NCBI GenBank assembly: GCA_002345845.1
Contig: DDWF01000196.1
Span: 1-64,000 of the forward strand
Reading direction: 5' to 3'
DNA from: Betaproteobacteria bacterium UBA2293
Lineage (GTDB): Bacteria; Pseudomonadota; Gammaproteobacteria; Burkholderiales; Rhodocyclaceae
DNA length: 64,000 nucleotides
This document shows positions 43,157 to 51,009 of the stretch, piece by piece. A program made the position numbers and the translations under genes. The first letter of the stretch is position 1. Each line of letters begins with the position of its first letter. The notes beneath the pieces were generated by a model. That model was not told where the DNA came from. It saw only the letters and a list, made by a program, of their open reading frames with translations, and did not search any database.

Positions 43157-43676
43157 TCCCGGACTGGATTTCCAGCCGCGTCGCCCCAGCTTGCTGGTCG
43201 GCGTCCTGCTGCTTGCCGCGGTCGTCCTCGGGAGCGATGCCGTGTTTGAGTACACGCGTCTCGGTGAAGCGCTGGGCGAAGCCGAAAGTCGCCTGGCACA
43301 AAGCGAGCGGCGGCTTGAGCGCCTGCGCGCCAGCGAGCGCCAGGAGCAGCCCGGACAATTGCTCAACCCGGAAGAGAACCGCTCCCTGCAGCTAGCCGTG
43401 TCGGCGATCACCGTCGATTGGGAGGGACTGTATCGGCGCATCGATGCCGCCAGCGGCGAGGAGGTCAGCCTGCTTGCCGTCAGTCCCAACCTGGCCGGCA
43501 GCACCGTCCATATCAGCGGCGAGGCGCGCGACATGAAGGCAGCCCTGGCTTTCGTCGAGTCCCTGAAGCAGCCACCCCTGGTACGCGTCGTCCTGGTCTC
43601 CCACCAGATTCGCCAGAGCGATCCGCAACGTCCGGTCTTTTTCGAGATTTCCGCCGCATGGTCTCCCGCTTCCTGA
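43149..43676 (+). CDS. PilN-like inner-membrane assembly protein
   Basis: 175 residues from GTG 43149, which has GGAG 6 bp upstream; ATG 43110 is a possible longer start. One TM helix (about 15-35, PSLLVGVLLLAAVVLGSDAV), then a coiled coil and a small periplasmic domain. This topology is that of PilN/GspL C-terminal domain. It overlaps the preceding gene by 8 bp and the next by 19 bp. Confidence 0.75.
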   Translation: MRDPGLDFQPRRPSLLVGVLLLAAVVLGSDAVFEYTRLGEALGEAESRLAQSERRLERLRASERQEQPGQLLNPEENRSLQLAVSAITVDWEGLYRRIDAASGEEVSLLAVSPNLAGSTVHISGEARDMKAALAFVESLKQPPLVRVVLVSHQIRQSDPQRPVFFEISAAWSPAS

Positions 43677-44227
43677 AGGCGGCGCCGCTGCGGCTGCGCT
43701 TCGCCCTTGCCAACCTGCGGCCGCTGCCCCTGCTCGCCTTTGTTCTGGTGCTGGCCGTCGTCGTCTGCCAGGTGGTACTCATGCCCAGCCGCGAGCGGGC
43801 GCTTGCCGAGGCCGAGGAAAGCCTGACGCAGAGCGAACGCGCCGTGCGTCGCCAGCAGATTGCCCGTCAGGAACAGGCCGCATCGCCGGCCGAGGCGCGG
43901 CAACGCCTGCTCGACCGTTTTCCCGGCGAGCAGGGGCTGAACGCCGAGCTCGGACGCGTGCTGGAACTGGCCGGCACGCACGGGCTGACTCTGCCCGAGG
44001 GCGAATATCGTCTGGTTGCCGGCAAGGACGGCCTGTTCGACCGTTACGTGCTGAACCTGCCGGTGAGTGGAGGCTATCAGGCCATTCGCGGCTACGCCCG
44101 TGCCATCCGCCAGGAGTTTCCCGAAATGGCCATTGATGACCTGACCATCCGCCGGCCCAACATCGGCGCCGGCCAGGTTGATGCACAGTTGCGCCTGATC
44201 CTGTTCGCGCGGAAAGGAGCGGCATGA
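43658..44227 (+). CDS. PilO/GspM-like inner-membrane protein
   Basis: 189 residues from ATG 43658. A short basic N-terminus, one TM helix (about 22-42, LRPLPLLAFVLVLAVVVCQV), a coiled coil and a ferredoxin-like periplasmic domain with GYQAIRGYARAIRQEFPEMA. It is typical of PilO/GspM in fold and gene order. It overlaps the next gene by 4 bp. Confidence 0.75.
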   Translation: MVSRFLKAAPLRLRFALANLRPLPLLAFVLVLAVVVCQVVLMPSRERALAEAEESLTQSERAVRRQQIARQEQAASPAEARQRLLDRFPGEQGLNAELGRVLELAGTHGLTLPEGEYRLVAGKDGLFDRYVLNLPVSGGYQAIRGYARAIRQEFPEMAIDDLTIRRPNIGAGQVDAQLRLILFARKGAA

Positions 44228-44715
44228 AACCCACCCCGGGGCAGCGCTGGATGGCGCTTGGAGGGCTGCTGCTGGCGACCCTGGCAGCCGGCATGATGAT
44301 CGAGGAAGAAGCCGCTGATGAGCCGGAGCCGCGCCGCCCGCGCAGCGAACGGCCGGCTACGCCGACGGCCGGCGCGCTGCCGCCCGCTCCCGTCGCGGCG
44401 CAGCCACTGCCAGAGAAAGCTGACGCAGCACCCTTGCCCGACCCGTTCCGCACGCACAGCTGGTACATCGCCCCGCCGCCACCACCACCGGCACAGCCGG
44501 TAGCGCCGCCGCTGCCCTTCAGCTATCTCGGCAAGGTCGTCGAGGATGAAGAAATCCGCGTCTTCCTCTCACATCAGGGCCGCCACCTGATCGTCCGTCA
44601 GGGCGACAAGCTCGATCGCAACTACGTGGTTGAAGCCATCGAAGGCAACCGGATGCGCATCCGCTACCTGCCCCTGAATGAAGAGCAGGAACTGGCGATC
44701 GGCGGCGAGAGCTGA
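44224..44715 (+). CDS. PilP/GspC-like periplasmic protein
   Basis: 163 residues: N-terminal TM helix (about 10-25), a proline-rich linker (about 35-95, with APPPPPPAQP), then a PilP/GspC homology-region-like beta domain (FSYLGKVVEDEEIRVFLSHQ, DKLDRNYVVEAI, MRIRYLPLNEEQ). It should bridge the inner-membrane platform and the secretin. It is the last gene of this transcription unit. Confidence 0.75.
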   Translation: MKPTPGQRWMALGGLLLATLAAGMMIEEEAADEPEPRRPRSERPATPTAGALPPAPVAAQPLPEKADAAPLPDPFRTHSWYIAPPPPPPAQPVAPPLPFSYLGKVVEDEEIRVFLSHQGRHLIVRQGDKLDRNYVVEAIEGNRMRIRYLPLNEEQELAIGGES

Positions 44716-44733
44716 GTGATCGCCGGGATGCGA

Positions 44734-44767
44734 TTGTCATCGTTTCTTCACCGCCGGGTAACACGCT
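44734..44767 (+). promoter_or_regulatory. Weak PHO-like promoter of the small protein gene
   Basis: TTGTCAT, 4 bp, TCTTCAC, 10 bp, CACGCT. Spacing fits, but the -10 is poor, so this is a low-confidence site. Confidence 0.35.
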
Positions 44768-44806
44768 CCCCTTACATTGACAGTCCAGCTTATCGGGAGA
44801 GTCACC

Positions 44807-45091
44807 ATGAAGCGTGAGGAAATGATTCGGCTCCTGGTGCTCGATCGCCTTGAGCACCGCGAGGACATGCGTCGCTATATGCACCTGCATCATGTGCTGG
44901 AAAACGGATTCCGTGGATTCCGCAATCTGTCGGACGCCGAATTGCTGGCCGAAATACGGGCTCTTGGGCTTGACCGGCCTATCGATGCGGAGGCGGATGG
45001 CGACCTTGCCGATGACGACTGCGCCTTCGATTCCAGCTCGCTGGCCGGCTTCGGTCTGGCCATCGAGACGCTGGCCGACCGCCTTCGCTGA
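44807..45091 (+). CDS. Small conserved-type helical protein
   Basis: 94 residues from ATG 44807, which follows GGGAGAG. Charged, helical sequence (MKREEMIRLLVLDRLEHRED, LENGFRGFRNLSDAELLAEI) with no signal peptide or TM helix. It has no match I can name. It lies after the secretion operon and ends at a strong terminator. Its promoter region has a weak PHO arrangement, so it may be part of the same regulon. Confidence 0.65.
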   Translation: MKREEMIRLLVLDRLEHREDMRRYMHLHHVLENGFRGFRNLSDAELLAEIRALGLDRPIDAEADGDLADDDCAFDSSSLAGFGLAIETLADRLR

Positions 45092-45108
45092 TCGTAGGGC
45101 TAGCAAAC

Positions 45109-45143
45109 GACGAAAGGCCCGCCAATCGGCGGGCCTTTCGTTT
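45109..45143. terminator. Bidirectional rho-independent terminator
   Basis: A 14-bp stem (ACGAAAGGCCCGCC with its complement) flanked by A and T runs, between the plus-strand small gene and the minus-strand PEP-CTERM gene. It can serve both. Confidence 0.9.
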
Positions 45144-45162
45144 AGTCCTGCGGGAGCGCGAA

Positions 45163-45936
45163 TCAGGCGCGGCGGCGCAGGCTCATGGCACCGATCATGC
45201 CCAGGCCGGCCAGCAGCATGGCCAGCGACTTCGGTTCCGGAACGGCGGCCAGGATCAGGTCGCCATCGGCGACATAGAGCAGGTTGCCGGCAGTGCTGAC
45301 GCCTTGCACGCTGTTGATCGTGCTGAGGAAGGTGGCATCGAACGGTGCACCCAGACGCAGCGAAAAGGTGCTGTTGCCGCCGGCGATGGTGGCCGGAGAA
45401 AACACGCTGCTGTCGTAGCCGGTGACTGTCAGGTCGAGCGTCGCGCCACCGAACTGCATGGTGTTGCCGACATAGCCGAGGCTGCCGCCGCCACTGCTGA
45501 TGCTGCCTTCCATGATCTTCACGCCGTCCATAAAGCCGCTGTCGGTGCCGAAGTTGAGATTCGGCGTGGTGTCCAGGTAGAGGGCGAAGCTGCCGCTGTT
45601 GACGCCGAAGGTTTCACCAAAGGCACTGACCGAGGTACGGCTGCTGCTGAAGTCGGCGACGATAGTGAGTTCGTAATTGTTGGCCGCCAGGCCGGGGCTT
45701 TGAACACCCTCGCCGTTGAGCAGGTGGGCGGTGACGGAGGACTGATAGTAGCCGTGGGCATCGGTGGCGTTTTGCGGGTCGAGCAGCAGGACGCCAGCCG
45801 AGGACAGGTCGTAGGTGTTGAAGGGACCGACCGTCTCCACACCGTAATCGGCGGTGCCGATCCAGTTGGGGGCGGCCAGCGCCGGTGCTGCGGCGAGCGC
45901 GGCAACGGTGGCTAGGGCGAAGTGAGTGATTTTCAT
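45163..45936 (-). CDS. PEP-CTERM protein
   Basis: 257 residues from ATG 45936, where the signal peptide MKITHFALATVAALAAAPAL begins; the 24 codons upstream were rejected because they overlap the promoter. Beta-rich body without recognised motif, and a C-terminal VPEPKSLAMLLAGLGMIG signal with basic tail. It is a single-gene unit between its promoter and the terminator at 45109-45143. Its promoter is the best example of a PHO box plus palindrome in this window. Confidence 0.85.
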   Translation of the reverse strand: MKITHFALATVAALAAAPALAAPNWIGTADYGVETVGPFNTYDLSSAGVLLLDPQNATDAHGYYQSSVTAHLLNGEGVQSPGLAANNYELTIVADFSSSRTSVSAFGETFGVNSGSFALYLDTTPNLNFGTDSGFMDGVKIMEGSISSGGGSLGYVGNTMQFGGATLDLTVTGYDSSVFSPATIAGGNSTFSLRLGAPFDATFLSTINSVQGVSTAGNLLYVADGDLILAAVPEPKSLAMLLAGLGMIGAMSLRRRA

Positions 45937-45997
45937 GGGGGTTCTCTTGGTTGTCGGGTTGCGGGGGCGGCGCCACAGGCGGGGCGCCAGCCTCACC

Positions 45998-46031
45998 AGA
46001 TTAGTCACCCAATGTTAGAAAACCGTGATGC
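45998..46031 (-). promoter_or_regulatory. PHO-box promoter of the PEP-CTERM gene at 45936
   Basis: Minus strand: GCATCAC, 4 bp, TTCTAAC, 10 bp, -10 TAATCT (46003-45998). Right half-site differs from CTGTAAC at two bases. Confidence 0.7.
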
Positions 46032-46632
46032 TGGAGCGATGATTTGCTGAGCCGTTCGGCTCATGCCGCTGCCATGCTGGCTGCCCGGTGAGCTGATGTC
46101 GGCTGGCGGCTTTTCCCGCCTGCCCTTGCAGGGTGGCCAGGTGGCGGAGCACGGCGGGTACGTAGGCCTGGGTTTCCGGATAGGGGGGGATTCCGCCGTG
46201 GCGGGTGACAGCACCTTCGCCGGCGTTATAGGCGGCGAGGGCCAGATCTTTCCGGGCGGGAAAACGGTCAATCAGGAAACGCAAATAACGGGTGCCGGCC
46301 TGCAGGTTGGCCTGTAGGTCATGGGGATCGTCGGTACCGAAGCGGCGGGCCGTGGCCGGCATCAGCTGCATCAGGCCGATGGCGCCGCGCGGCGAGACGG
46401 CATCCGCCCGGTAGCCCGACTCGACGGCGATCACGGCATGGACCAGGGCAGCATCGACACCCGCCTTGCGGGCGGCGGCGGCGATCTCGGCGGCATAGGG
46501 CAGGCTGGCCGCGGCCGGCGCCGTGGTGGCCAGCCGATAGGCAGGCGCATCGTCCAGTTGCAGGCGATAGGGCGAGGCCCCGGCGCTACCTGCCAGCAAC
46601 AGGCTGCAACAGAGCGCTATCAGGCGCGCCAT
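46015..46632 (-). CDS. Lytic transglycosylase
   Basis: 205 residues: signal peptide (1-19), then a lytic transglycosylase domain (about 55-170) with catalytic Glu in [17 protein letters not shown] and [14 protein letters not shown]. It is a paralogue of the enzyme at 38345. The last 35 or so residues are a low-complexity tail whose codons overlap the palindrome (46048-46063) and part of the PHO box of the downstream PEP-CTERM gene. Its start overlaps the VanZ-like gene by 13 bp, so it belongs to the 48504-46015 minus-strand unit. Confidence 0.87.
   Translation of the reverse strand: MARLIALCCSLLLAGSAGASPYRLQLDDAPAYRLATTAPAAASLPYAAEIAAAARKAGVDAALVHAVIAVESGYRADAVSPRGAIGLMQLMPATARRFGTDDPHDLQANLQAGTRYLRFLIDRFPARKDLALAAYNAGEGAVTRHGGIPPYPETQAYVPAVLRHLATLQGQAGKAASRHQLTGQPAWQRHEPNGSANHRSSITVF
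46048..46063. promoter_or_regulatory. Palindromic operator, best copy
   Basis: TGAGCCGTTCGGCTCA: both 7-bp arms match perfectly, with a 2-bp centre. Centre exactly 55 bp from the -10 centre of the downstream PEP-CTERM gene. It lies within the 3' end of the lytic transglycosylase gene. Confidence 0.75.
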
Positions 46633-46988
46633 GCCGGATTTCTGGCCAGGTGGCGGGTCAGCAATGGCCGGACCAGCAGCCCGAGAGCGATGCCCGCCAT
46701 ATCGGCCACGCCATCCTCCCAGGAGGGATCCCGGCCCGGTACCCAGAGCTGGTTCAGTTCGTCGGCGACGGCGACGCTCAGGCCGATGCCGATGATCACG
46801 GTCAGCGGCACGCGTGGCAGCGCCAGACGCAAGGCGACCGCCAGCAGGGCGAAGACACCGATGTGCGCCAGCTTGTCCCAGGGGGAGGCAACCAGACCGG
46901 CCGATGCTTCGGTGCTGCCGAAGCCAAAGAGCAGGGCGGAAATGCCGCTCAGGATCACCATGCCGAGCAGGCGCGGCTCAATAGGCAT
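46620..46988 (-). CDS. VanZ-like membrane protein
   Basis: 122 residues, about four TM helices, with the VanZ-type [20 protein letters not shown] and [20 protein letters not shown] signatures. VanZ family members are often encoded in exopolysaccharide loci; the molecular role is unclear. It overlaps both neighbours by 11-13 bp and so is translationally coupled to the sugar transferase. Confidence 0.8.
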   Translation of the reverse strand: MPIEPRLLGMVILSGISALLFGFGSTEASAGLVASPWDKLAHIGVFALLAVALRLALPRVPLTVIIGIGLSVAVADELNQLWVPGRDPSWEDGVADMAGIALGLLVRPLLTRHLARNPAWRA

Positions 46989-48504
46989 GACGATCGCGGA
47001 CGACGACGGCGACCGTTTTGGCGATGATGTAGATGTCCAGGCCGAGCGACCAGTTGCGCAGATAATCGAGATCGAAGTCGATACGCGCCTTCATCTTGTC
47101 CAGCGTGTCGGTCTCGCCGCGCAGGCCGTTGATCTGCGCCCAGCCGGTGATGCCCGGCTTGACCTTGTGGCGGACCATGTAGCCCTTGATCAGCTTGCGG
47201 TACTGCTCGTTGTGGGCCACCGCATGCGGGCGCGGGCCGACGATGCTCATCCGTCCCTGCAGGACATTGACGAACTGAGGCAGTTCGTCAAGCGAGGTCT
47301 TGCGCAGGATGGCGCCCAAGCGGGTGATGCGCTGGTCACCCTGGCGCGCCTGGACGATGCTGGCGCCGTCTTCGCAGACGGTCATCGAACGGAACTTGTA
47401 GACCACGATTTCCTGGCCATCCAGCCCGTAACGGCGTTGCTTGAAGATCACCGGGCCGGGCGACGAGAGCTTGACGCCGATGGCCAGCAGCAGCAGCAGC
47501 GGCGAGATCAGGAGCAGGATCAGCGAGCCCAGGAGCAGGTCCTCGGTCCGCTTGATCAGGCCGTTGACGCCGGTGAACGGTGTCTCGCAGACGGAGACGA
47601 CCGGCATGTCGCAGACTGATTCCGTCCGGCTCTGGATCATGTCGGTGACGAACAGGTCGGGCACGAAGTAGATTGAGGCCGTGGTGTCGCGCAGATCGTC
47701 CAACAGGCGCAGGATGCGCGGCTGGGTGGCCATCGGCAGCGAAATGTAGATGTGGTTGATGCCCTGCGCCTTGGTGTACGCGGCCACCTCGTCGATGCGG
47801 CCGAGCAGTGGCCGCTCATGGCCGGCGGTGCGCAGGCGGTCGATGCTGCGATCGTCGAAGAAGCCGCGCATCTGGAGATCGGTGTAGGGACTGCAGACCA
47901 GGCGGTGGGCCAGTTCGGCGCCCTGTTCGTTCAAGCCGACGACAATCGCCCGCTTGCTGCCCTGAGCCTTCAACAGCCAGGGGGCGGCGAGGCGGAAAAC
48001 GGCATGGCCGGCGACCAGGGCCACGGGCGTGGCCCACAGCCAGGTGACGATGGCGTGTTGGGAGAACAGCCCCAGGCTGCGCGTGGCGTAGCCGAAGAAC
48101 AGGAAGAGCAGGGTGATGAACAGCCAGCTGCTCAGAATGCCCAGCAGACTGCGGCCGAAAGATTCCTGCAGGCGTGGATGGGCCGGAAAGGTGAGGGCGA
48201 AGGCCATCAGCGAGACGATCATGTAGGGCAGCGAAATCTCGCCATCCTCGAACAGGGCGATCAGCCAGATCGTGCTGGTCAGAATGGCCGGTTCCAGGAT
48301 GATCTCGACCAGGTTGATCAGGTTGTCGCGGCCGATGTGCAGGCTCGTCGCCCGGTGGAAACGCGACGGGCTGCCGATGTACTGGGCGGCTGCCGGTGGG
48401 GCGGTTTCGCAGAAGGAGGCGACGGTGTTCATGGGCAGTCGATTGAGGTGGTTAACAACCGGGGGCAAGGCGCTACCGGGAAACGCAGCGTATGCCGAAT
48501 TCAT
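46978..48504 (-). CDS. Undecaprenyl-phosphate glucose phosphotransferase
   Basis: 508 residues (ATG 48504; ATG 48432 possible, neither with a good ribosome-binding site). N-terminal half: TM helices and a CoA-binding-like domain (AIVVGLNEQGAELAHRL). C-terminal half: bacterial sugar transferase with RTEDLLLGSLILLLISPLLL, GPVIFKQRRYGLDGQEIVVY, KFRSMTV and DELPQFVNVLQGRMSIVGPR. It starts polysaccharide synthesis by moving a sugar phosphate to undecaprenyl phosphate. Together with the operon at 51738-64000 it would build the exopolysaccharide. Confidence 0.92.
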   Translation of the reverse strand: MNSAYAAFPGSALPPVVNHLNRLPMNTVASFCETAPPAAAQYIGSPSRFHRATSLHIGRDNLINLVEIILEPAILTSTIWLIALFEDGEISLPYMIVSLMAFALTFPAHPRLQESFGRSLLGILSSWLFITLLFLFFGYATRSLGLFSQHAIVTWLWATPVALVAGHAVFRLAAPWLLKAQGSKRAIVVGLNEQGAELAHRLVCSPYTDLQMRGFFDDRSIDRLRTAGHERPLLGRIDEVAAYTKAQGINHIYISLPMATQPRILRLLDDLRDTTASIYFVPDLFVTDMIQSRTESVCDMPVVSVCETPFTGVNGLIKRTEDLLLGSLILLLISPLLLLLAIGVKLSSPGPVIFKQRRYGLDGQEIVVYKFRSMTVCEDGASIVQARQGDQRITRLGAILRKTSLDELPQFVNVLQGRMSIVGPRPHAVAHNEQYRKLIKGYMVRHKVKPGITGWAQINGLRGETDTLDKMKARIDFDLDYLRNWSLGLDIYIIAKTVAVVVRDRHAY

Positions 48505-48638
48505 TAAATAAATATGACGGGCAGCGGCTCTCGGTAAATCGTAGCGGCCGTTTGCAGACAGTCACCATGGCCCATCCGTATTACGGCAATGCGAAAGAGA
48601 GTGTTTTTTTGTGCCGGATTACAAATGCTCGGTGCCAA

Positions 48639-48654
48639 TGAGCCGAACGGACTA
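48639..48654. promoter_or_regulatory. Palindromic operator with degenerate right arm
   Basis: TGAGCCGAACGGACTA. Left arm intact, right arm altered at its end; centre 56 bp upstream of the -10 centre of the PhoX-type gene. Confidence 0.6.
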
Positions 48655-48682
48655 ATTTCGTGACCGGGGTGCAAGCGAACCG

Positions 48683-48705
48683 ATGTCATAAAGCGCCGGC
48701 AGACT
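48683..48705 (+). promoter_or_regulatory. Partial PHO-type promoter of the PhoX-type gene
   Basis: ATGTCAT, 10 bp, CAGACT (-10). The 10-bp rule holds but I do not find a convincing left half-site 4 bp upstream. Confidence 0.4.
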
Positions 48706-48771
48706 CGTTTATCCAAGGGCAGCTCGTCTGCTTCTTTCGCCACCCCTGAATCCTGAACAGAGAGGTTTTCC

Positions 48772-50946
48772 ATGAAAGGCATCAAGCATCCCACGAACGA
48801 TCTGACGGTCAATCCGTCGGGTAACGACTCCATCATCGACATCATTGGTCGTCTCGACATTTCCCGTCGTCGCTTCGTCCAGGGCACGACCAGTGCTGGC
48901 GTTCTGGCAGCTGCCGGCGGCGTCACCCTGTCCGGCCTCGTCGGCACTGTCGAAGCTGCCCAACCGGGCAATATGGCCGTCGGTATCGGCTTTGAAGGCA
49001 TTCCGCCGGCCGTCCGGGGGGCCAATGGGATGGTCGCCGATCTTGTCGCCGTGCCCAACGGCTATACCGCCAAACTGCTCGTCGCCTGGGGCGATCCGAT
49101 CATGCCCGGGGCGCCGGCCTACAAGGCGGATGCCTCCAACAGCGCTGCCGATCAGCAAAAACAGTACGGCATGCACACCGACGGCATGCATTTCTTCCCC
49201 TTCCCGAGTCGTGGCCGGGAACTCAGCGATCGCGGCATTCTTTGCGCCAACAATGAGTACACCCACGAGGACATCCTGTTCCCGGATGGCCAAGTCGGCG
49301 CCGGTTATACCATCGAAAAGTGCCGCAAGTCGCAGTCGGCACACGGTGTTTCCATCCTTGAAATCCGCCGCGTCAATGGCAAGTGGTCGGTGGTTGGCAA
49401 TTCGATTTACGGCCGTCGCCTGACCTCCAACACGCCGATGCGCATTTCCGGCCCGGCCGCCGGCCACGCGTTGATGAAGACCAAGGGCTACAACATCACG
49501 CCGACCGGTTCCCTGCCGACCGGCCAGATGACCGACGGCTACTCGGCCAACGGCACCATCAACAACTGCGCGCACGGCATCACGCCGTGGGGTACCTACC
49601 TGACCTGCGAAGAAAACTGGAACGGCAACTTCGGCGCCAATGCCCCCCTGCCGGGCGCCGGCACCGAGGCCGGCAAGCTCTACAACCGCTACGGTGTGAC
49701 CGCTGGTGGTTTCGGCTACCGCTGGCATACAGTTGATCCGCGCTTCGATCTAGCGGAGAACCCGAACGAAACCAACCTGTTCGGCTGGGTCGTCGAAGTC
49801 GATCCGCTCGATCCGAAGTCGGTTCCGGTCAAGCGCACCGCCCTCGGTCGCATCAAGCATGAGAGCGCCCAGTACGTTGTTGATCGTACCAACCGCCTGG
49901 CCTTCTACATGGGCGACGACGAACGCAACGAATACATCTACAAGTTTGTTTGTGCCGGCAAGTACAACCCGGGCAACAAGGCCGCCAACCGCAATCTGCT
50001 CGACGAAGGCACCCTCTACGTTGCCCGCTTCAACGAGGACATGACTGGCGTCTGGCTGGCTCTGCGTCCGGAAACCATCGGCGTGGACGGCTTCGCCCTG
50101 CGCGACAACCCGAATTTCGCCGCTGCCGACGACGCCGAAGTGATGGCCAAGATCCTCATCAAGACCCGCATGGCAGCCGATGCCGTCGGCGCCACGATGA
50201 TGGACCGTCCGGAATGGACCGGCGCCCGTCCGCGCCTCAACGCCAACGACGAGGTTGAGGTCTATTGCACCCTGACCAACAACAACCGTCGTGGCACCTC
50301 GCCGGCCTCCGCCAACAAGGCCGACGGCACCACCACCGCCGCATCTGCCCGGCCGGCGGTCGATGCCGCCAACCCGAGCGAAGACAACATCTACGGCCAC
50401 ATCATCCGCTGGCGTGAAGATGACAAGTCGGTTGCCGCTGTCGGCTTCACCTGGGACATCTTCGTCCAGTGCGGCGATACGAAAACCACGCGTACCGCCA
50501 AGCCGACCAATGACTACAAGGGCAACATCATTGCCGACCCGGTCGGCAGCGCCGACCTGGGTGCGCCGGATGGCCTGTGGTTCGACCAGTTTGGTCGTCT
50601 CTGGGTGCAGACCGACCAGGCCGGCACTGGCGGTGGTGAATGGATCAACATCGGTGCCAACAGCCTTTCCTGTGCCGATCCGGTCACCAAGGAGTTCCGC
50701 CGTTTCCTGACCGGCCCGAACGGCTGCGAAGTCACCGGCATCACCATGACGCCGGATGGCAAGGCAGTTTTCGTCGGCGTCCAGCACCCCGGTGAAGGCG
50801 CCACCGCCGCCAACCCGACCCAGCACTCGGACTGGCCGGCCAGCCAGTGGTCCACCCGCGACGATGGCACGCCGCTGCCGGCAGGCCGTCCGCGTTCCAG
50901 CGTCGTCGTCATCACCAAGGACGATGGCGGCATCATCGGCACCTGA
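48772..50946 (+). CDS. PhoX-type alkaline phosphatase, Tat-exported
   Basis: 724 residues. N-terminus carries a twin-arginine signal (SRRRFVQG at 31-38, then a hydrophobic core to about 62), so it is folded and metallated in the cytoplasm. The body matches the PhoX/DUF839 phosphatase family, calcium- and iron-dependent, with ICANNEYTHEDILFPDG, WGTYLTCEENWNG, GRIKHESAQYVVD, GDDERNEYIYKFV and PDGLWFDQFGRLWVQTDQ. PhoX releases phosphate from many monoesters. The partner PEP-CTERM gene follows. It is expressed from a promoter with palindrome and PHO half-site. Confidence 0.9.
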   Translation: MKGIKHPTNDLTVNPSGNDSIIDIIGRLDISRRRFVQGTTSAGVLAAAGGVTLSGLVGTVEAAQPGNMAVGIGFEGIPPAVRGANGMVADLVAVPNGYTAKLLVAWGDPIMPGAPAYKADASNSAADQQKQYGMHTDGMHFFPFPSRGRELSDRGILCANNEYTHEDILFPDGQVGAGYTIEKCRKSQSAHGVSILEIRRVNGKWSVVGNSIYGRRLTSNTPMRISGPAAGHALMKTKGYNITPTGSLPTGQMTDGYSANGTINNCAHGITPWGTYLTCEENWNGNFGANAPLPGAGTEAGKLYNRYGVTAGGFGYRWHTVDPRFDLAENPNETNLFGWVVEVDPLDPKSVPVKRTALGRIKHESAQYVVDRTNRLAFYMGDDERNEYIYKFVCAGKYNPGNKAANRNLLDEGTLYVARFNEDMTGVWLALRPETIGVDGFALRDNPNFAAADDAEVMAKILIKTRMAADAVGATMMDRPEWTGARPRLNANDEVEVYCTLTNNNRRGTSPASANKADGTTTAASARPAVDAANPSEDNIYGHIIRWREDDKSVAAVGFTWDIFVQCGDTKTTRTAKPTNDYKGNIIADPVGSADLGAPDGLWFDQFGRLWVQTDQAGTGGGEWINIGANSLSCADPVTKEFRRFLTGPNGCEVTGITMTPDGKAVFVGVQHPGEGATAANPTQHSDWPASQWSTRDDGTPLPAGRPRSSVVVITKDDGGIIGT

Positions 50947-50952
50947 TCGACC

Positions 50953-50983
50953 TGGCCCGCACCGGCAGCTGCCGGGCGGGCCA
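50953..50983 (+). other. Intercistronic hairpin after the PhoX-type gene
   Basis: Extended inverted repeat: TGGCCCGC with GCGGGCCA outside, CCGGCAG with CTGCCGG inside. No T-run. It lies between the PhoX stop and the next start 27 bp later, and could stabilise the upstream mRNA or limit downstream transcript. Confidence 0.55.
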
Positions 50984-51009
50984 ACCTGCATAACAGAAAG
51001 GATTTGTAC

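Larger units (their letters stand above)
48505..48771 (+). other. Intergenic regulatory region
   Basis: 267 bp between divergent genes. Holds the palindrome (48639-48654) and the PHO half-site with -10 (48683-48705) of the PhoX-type gene. I see no promoter elements for the minus-strand sugar transferase. Confidence 0.5.
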
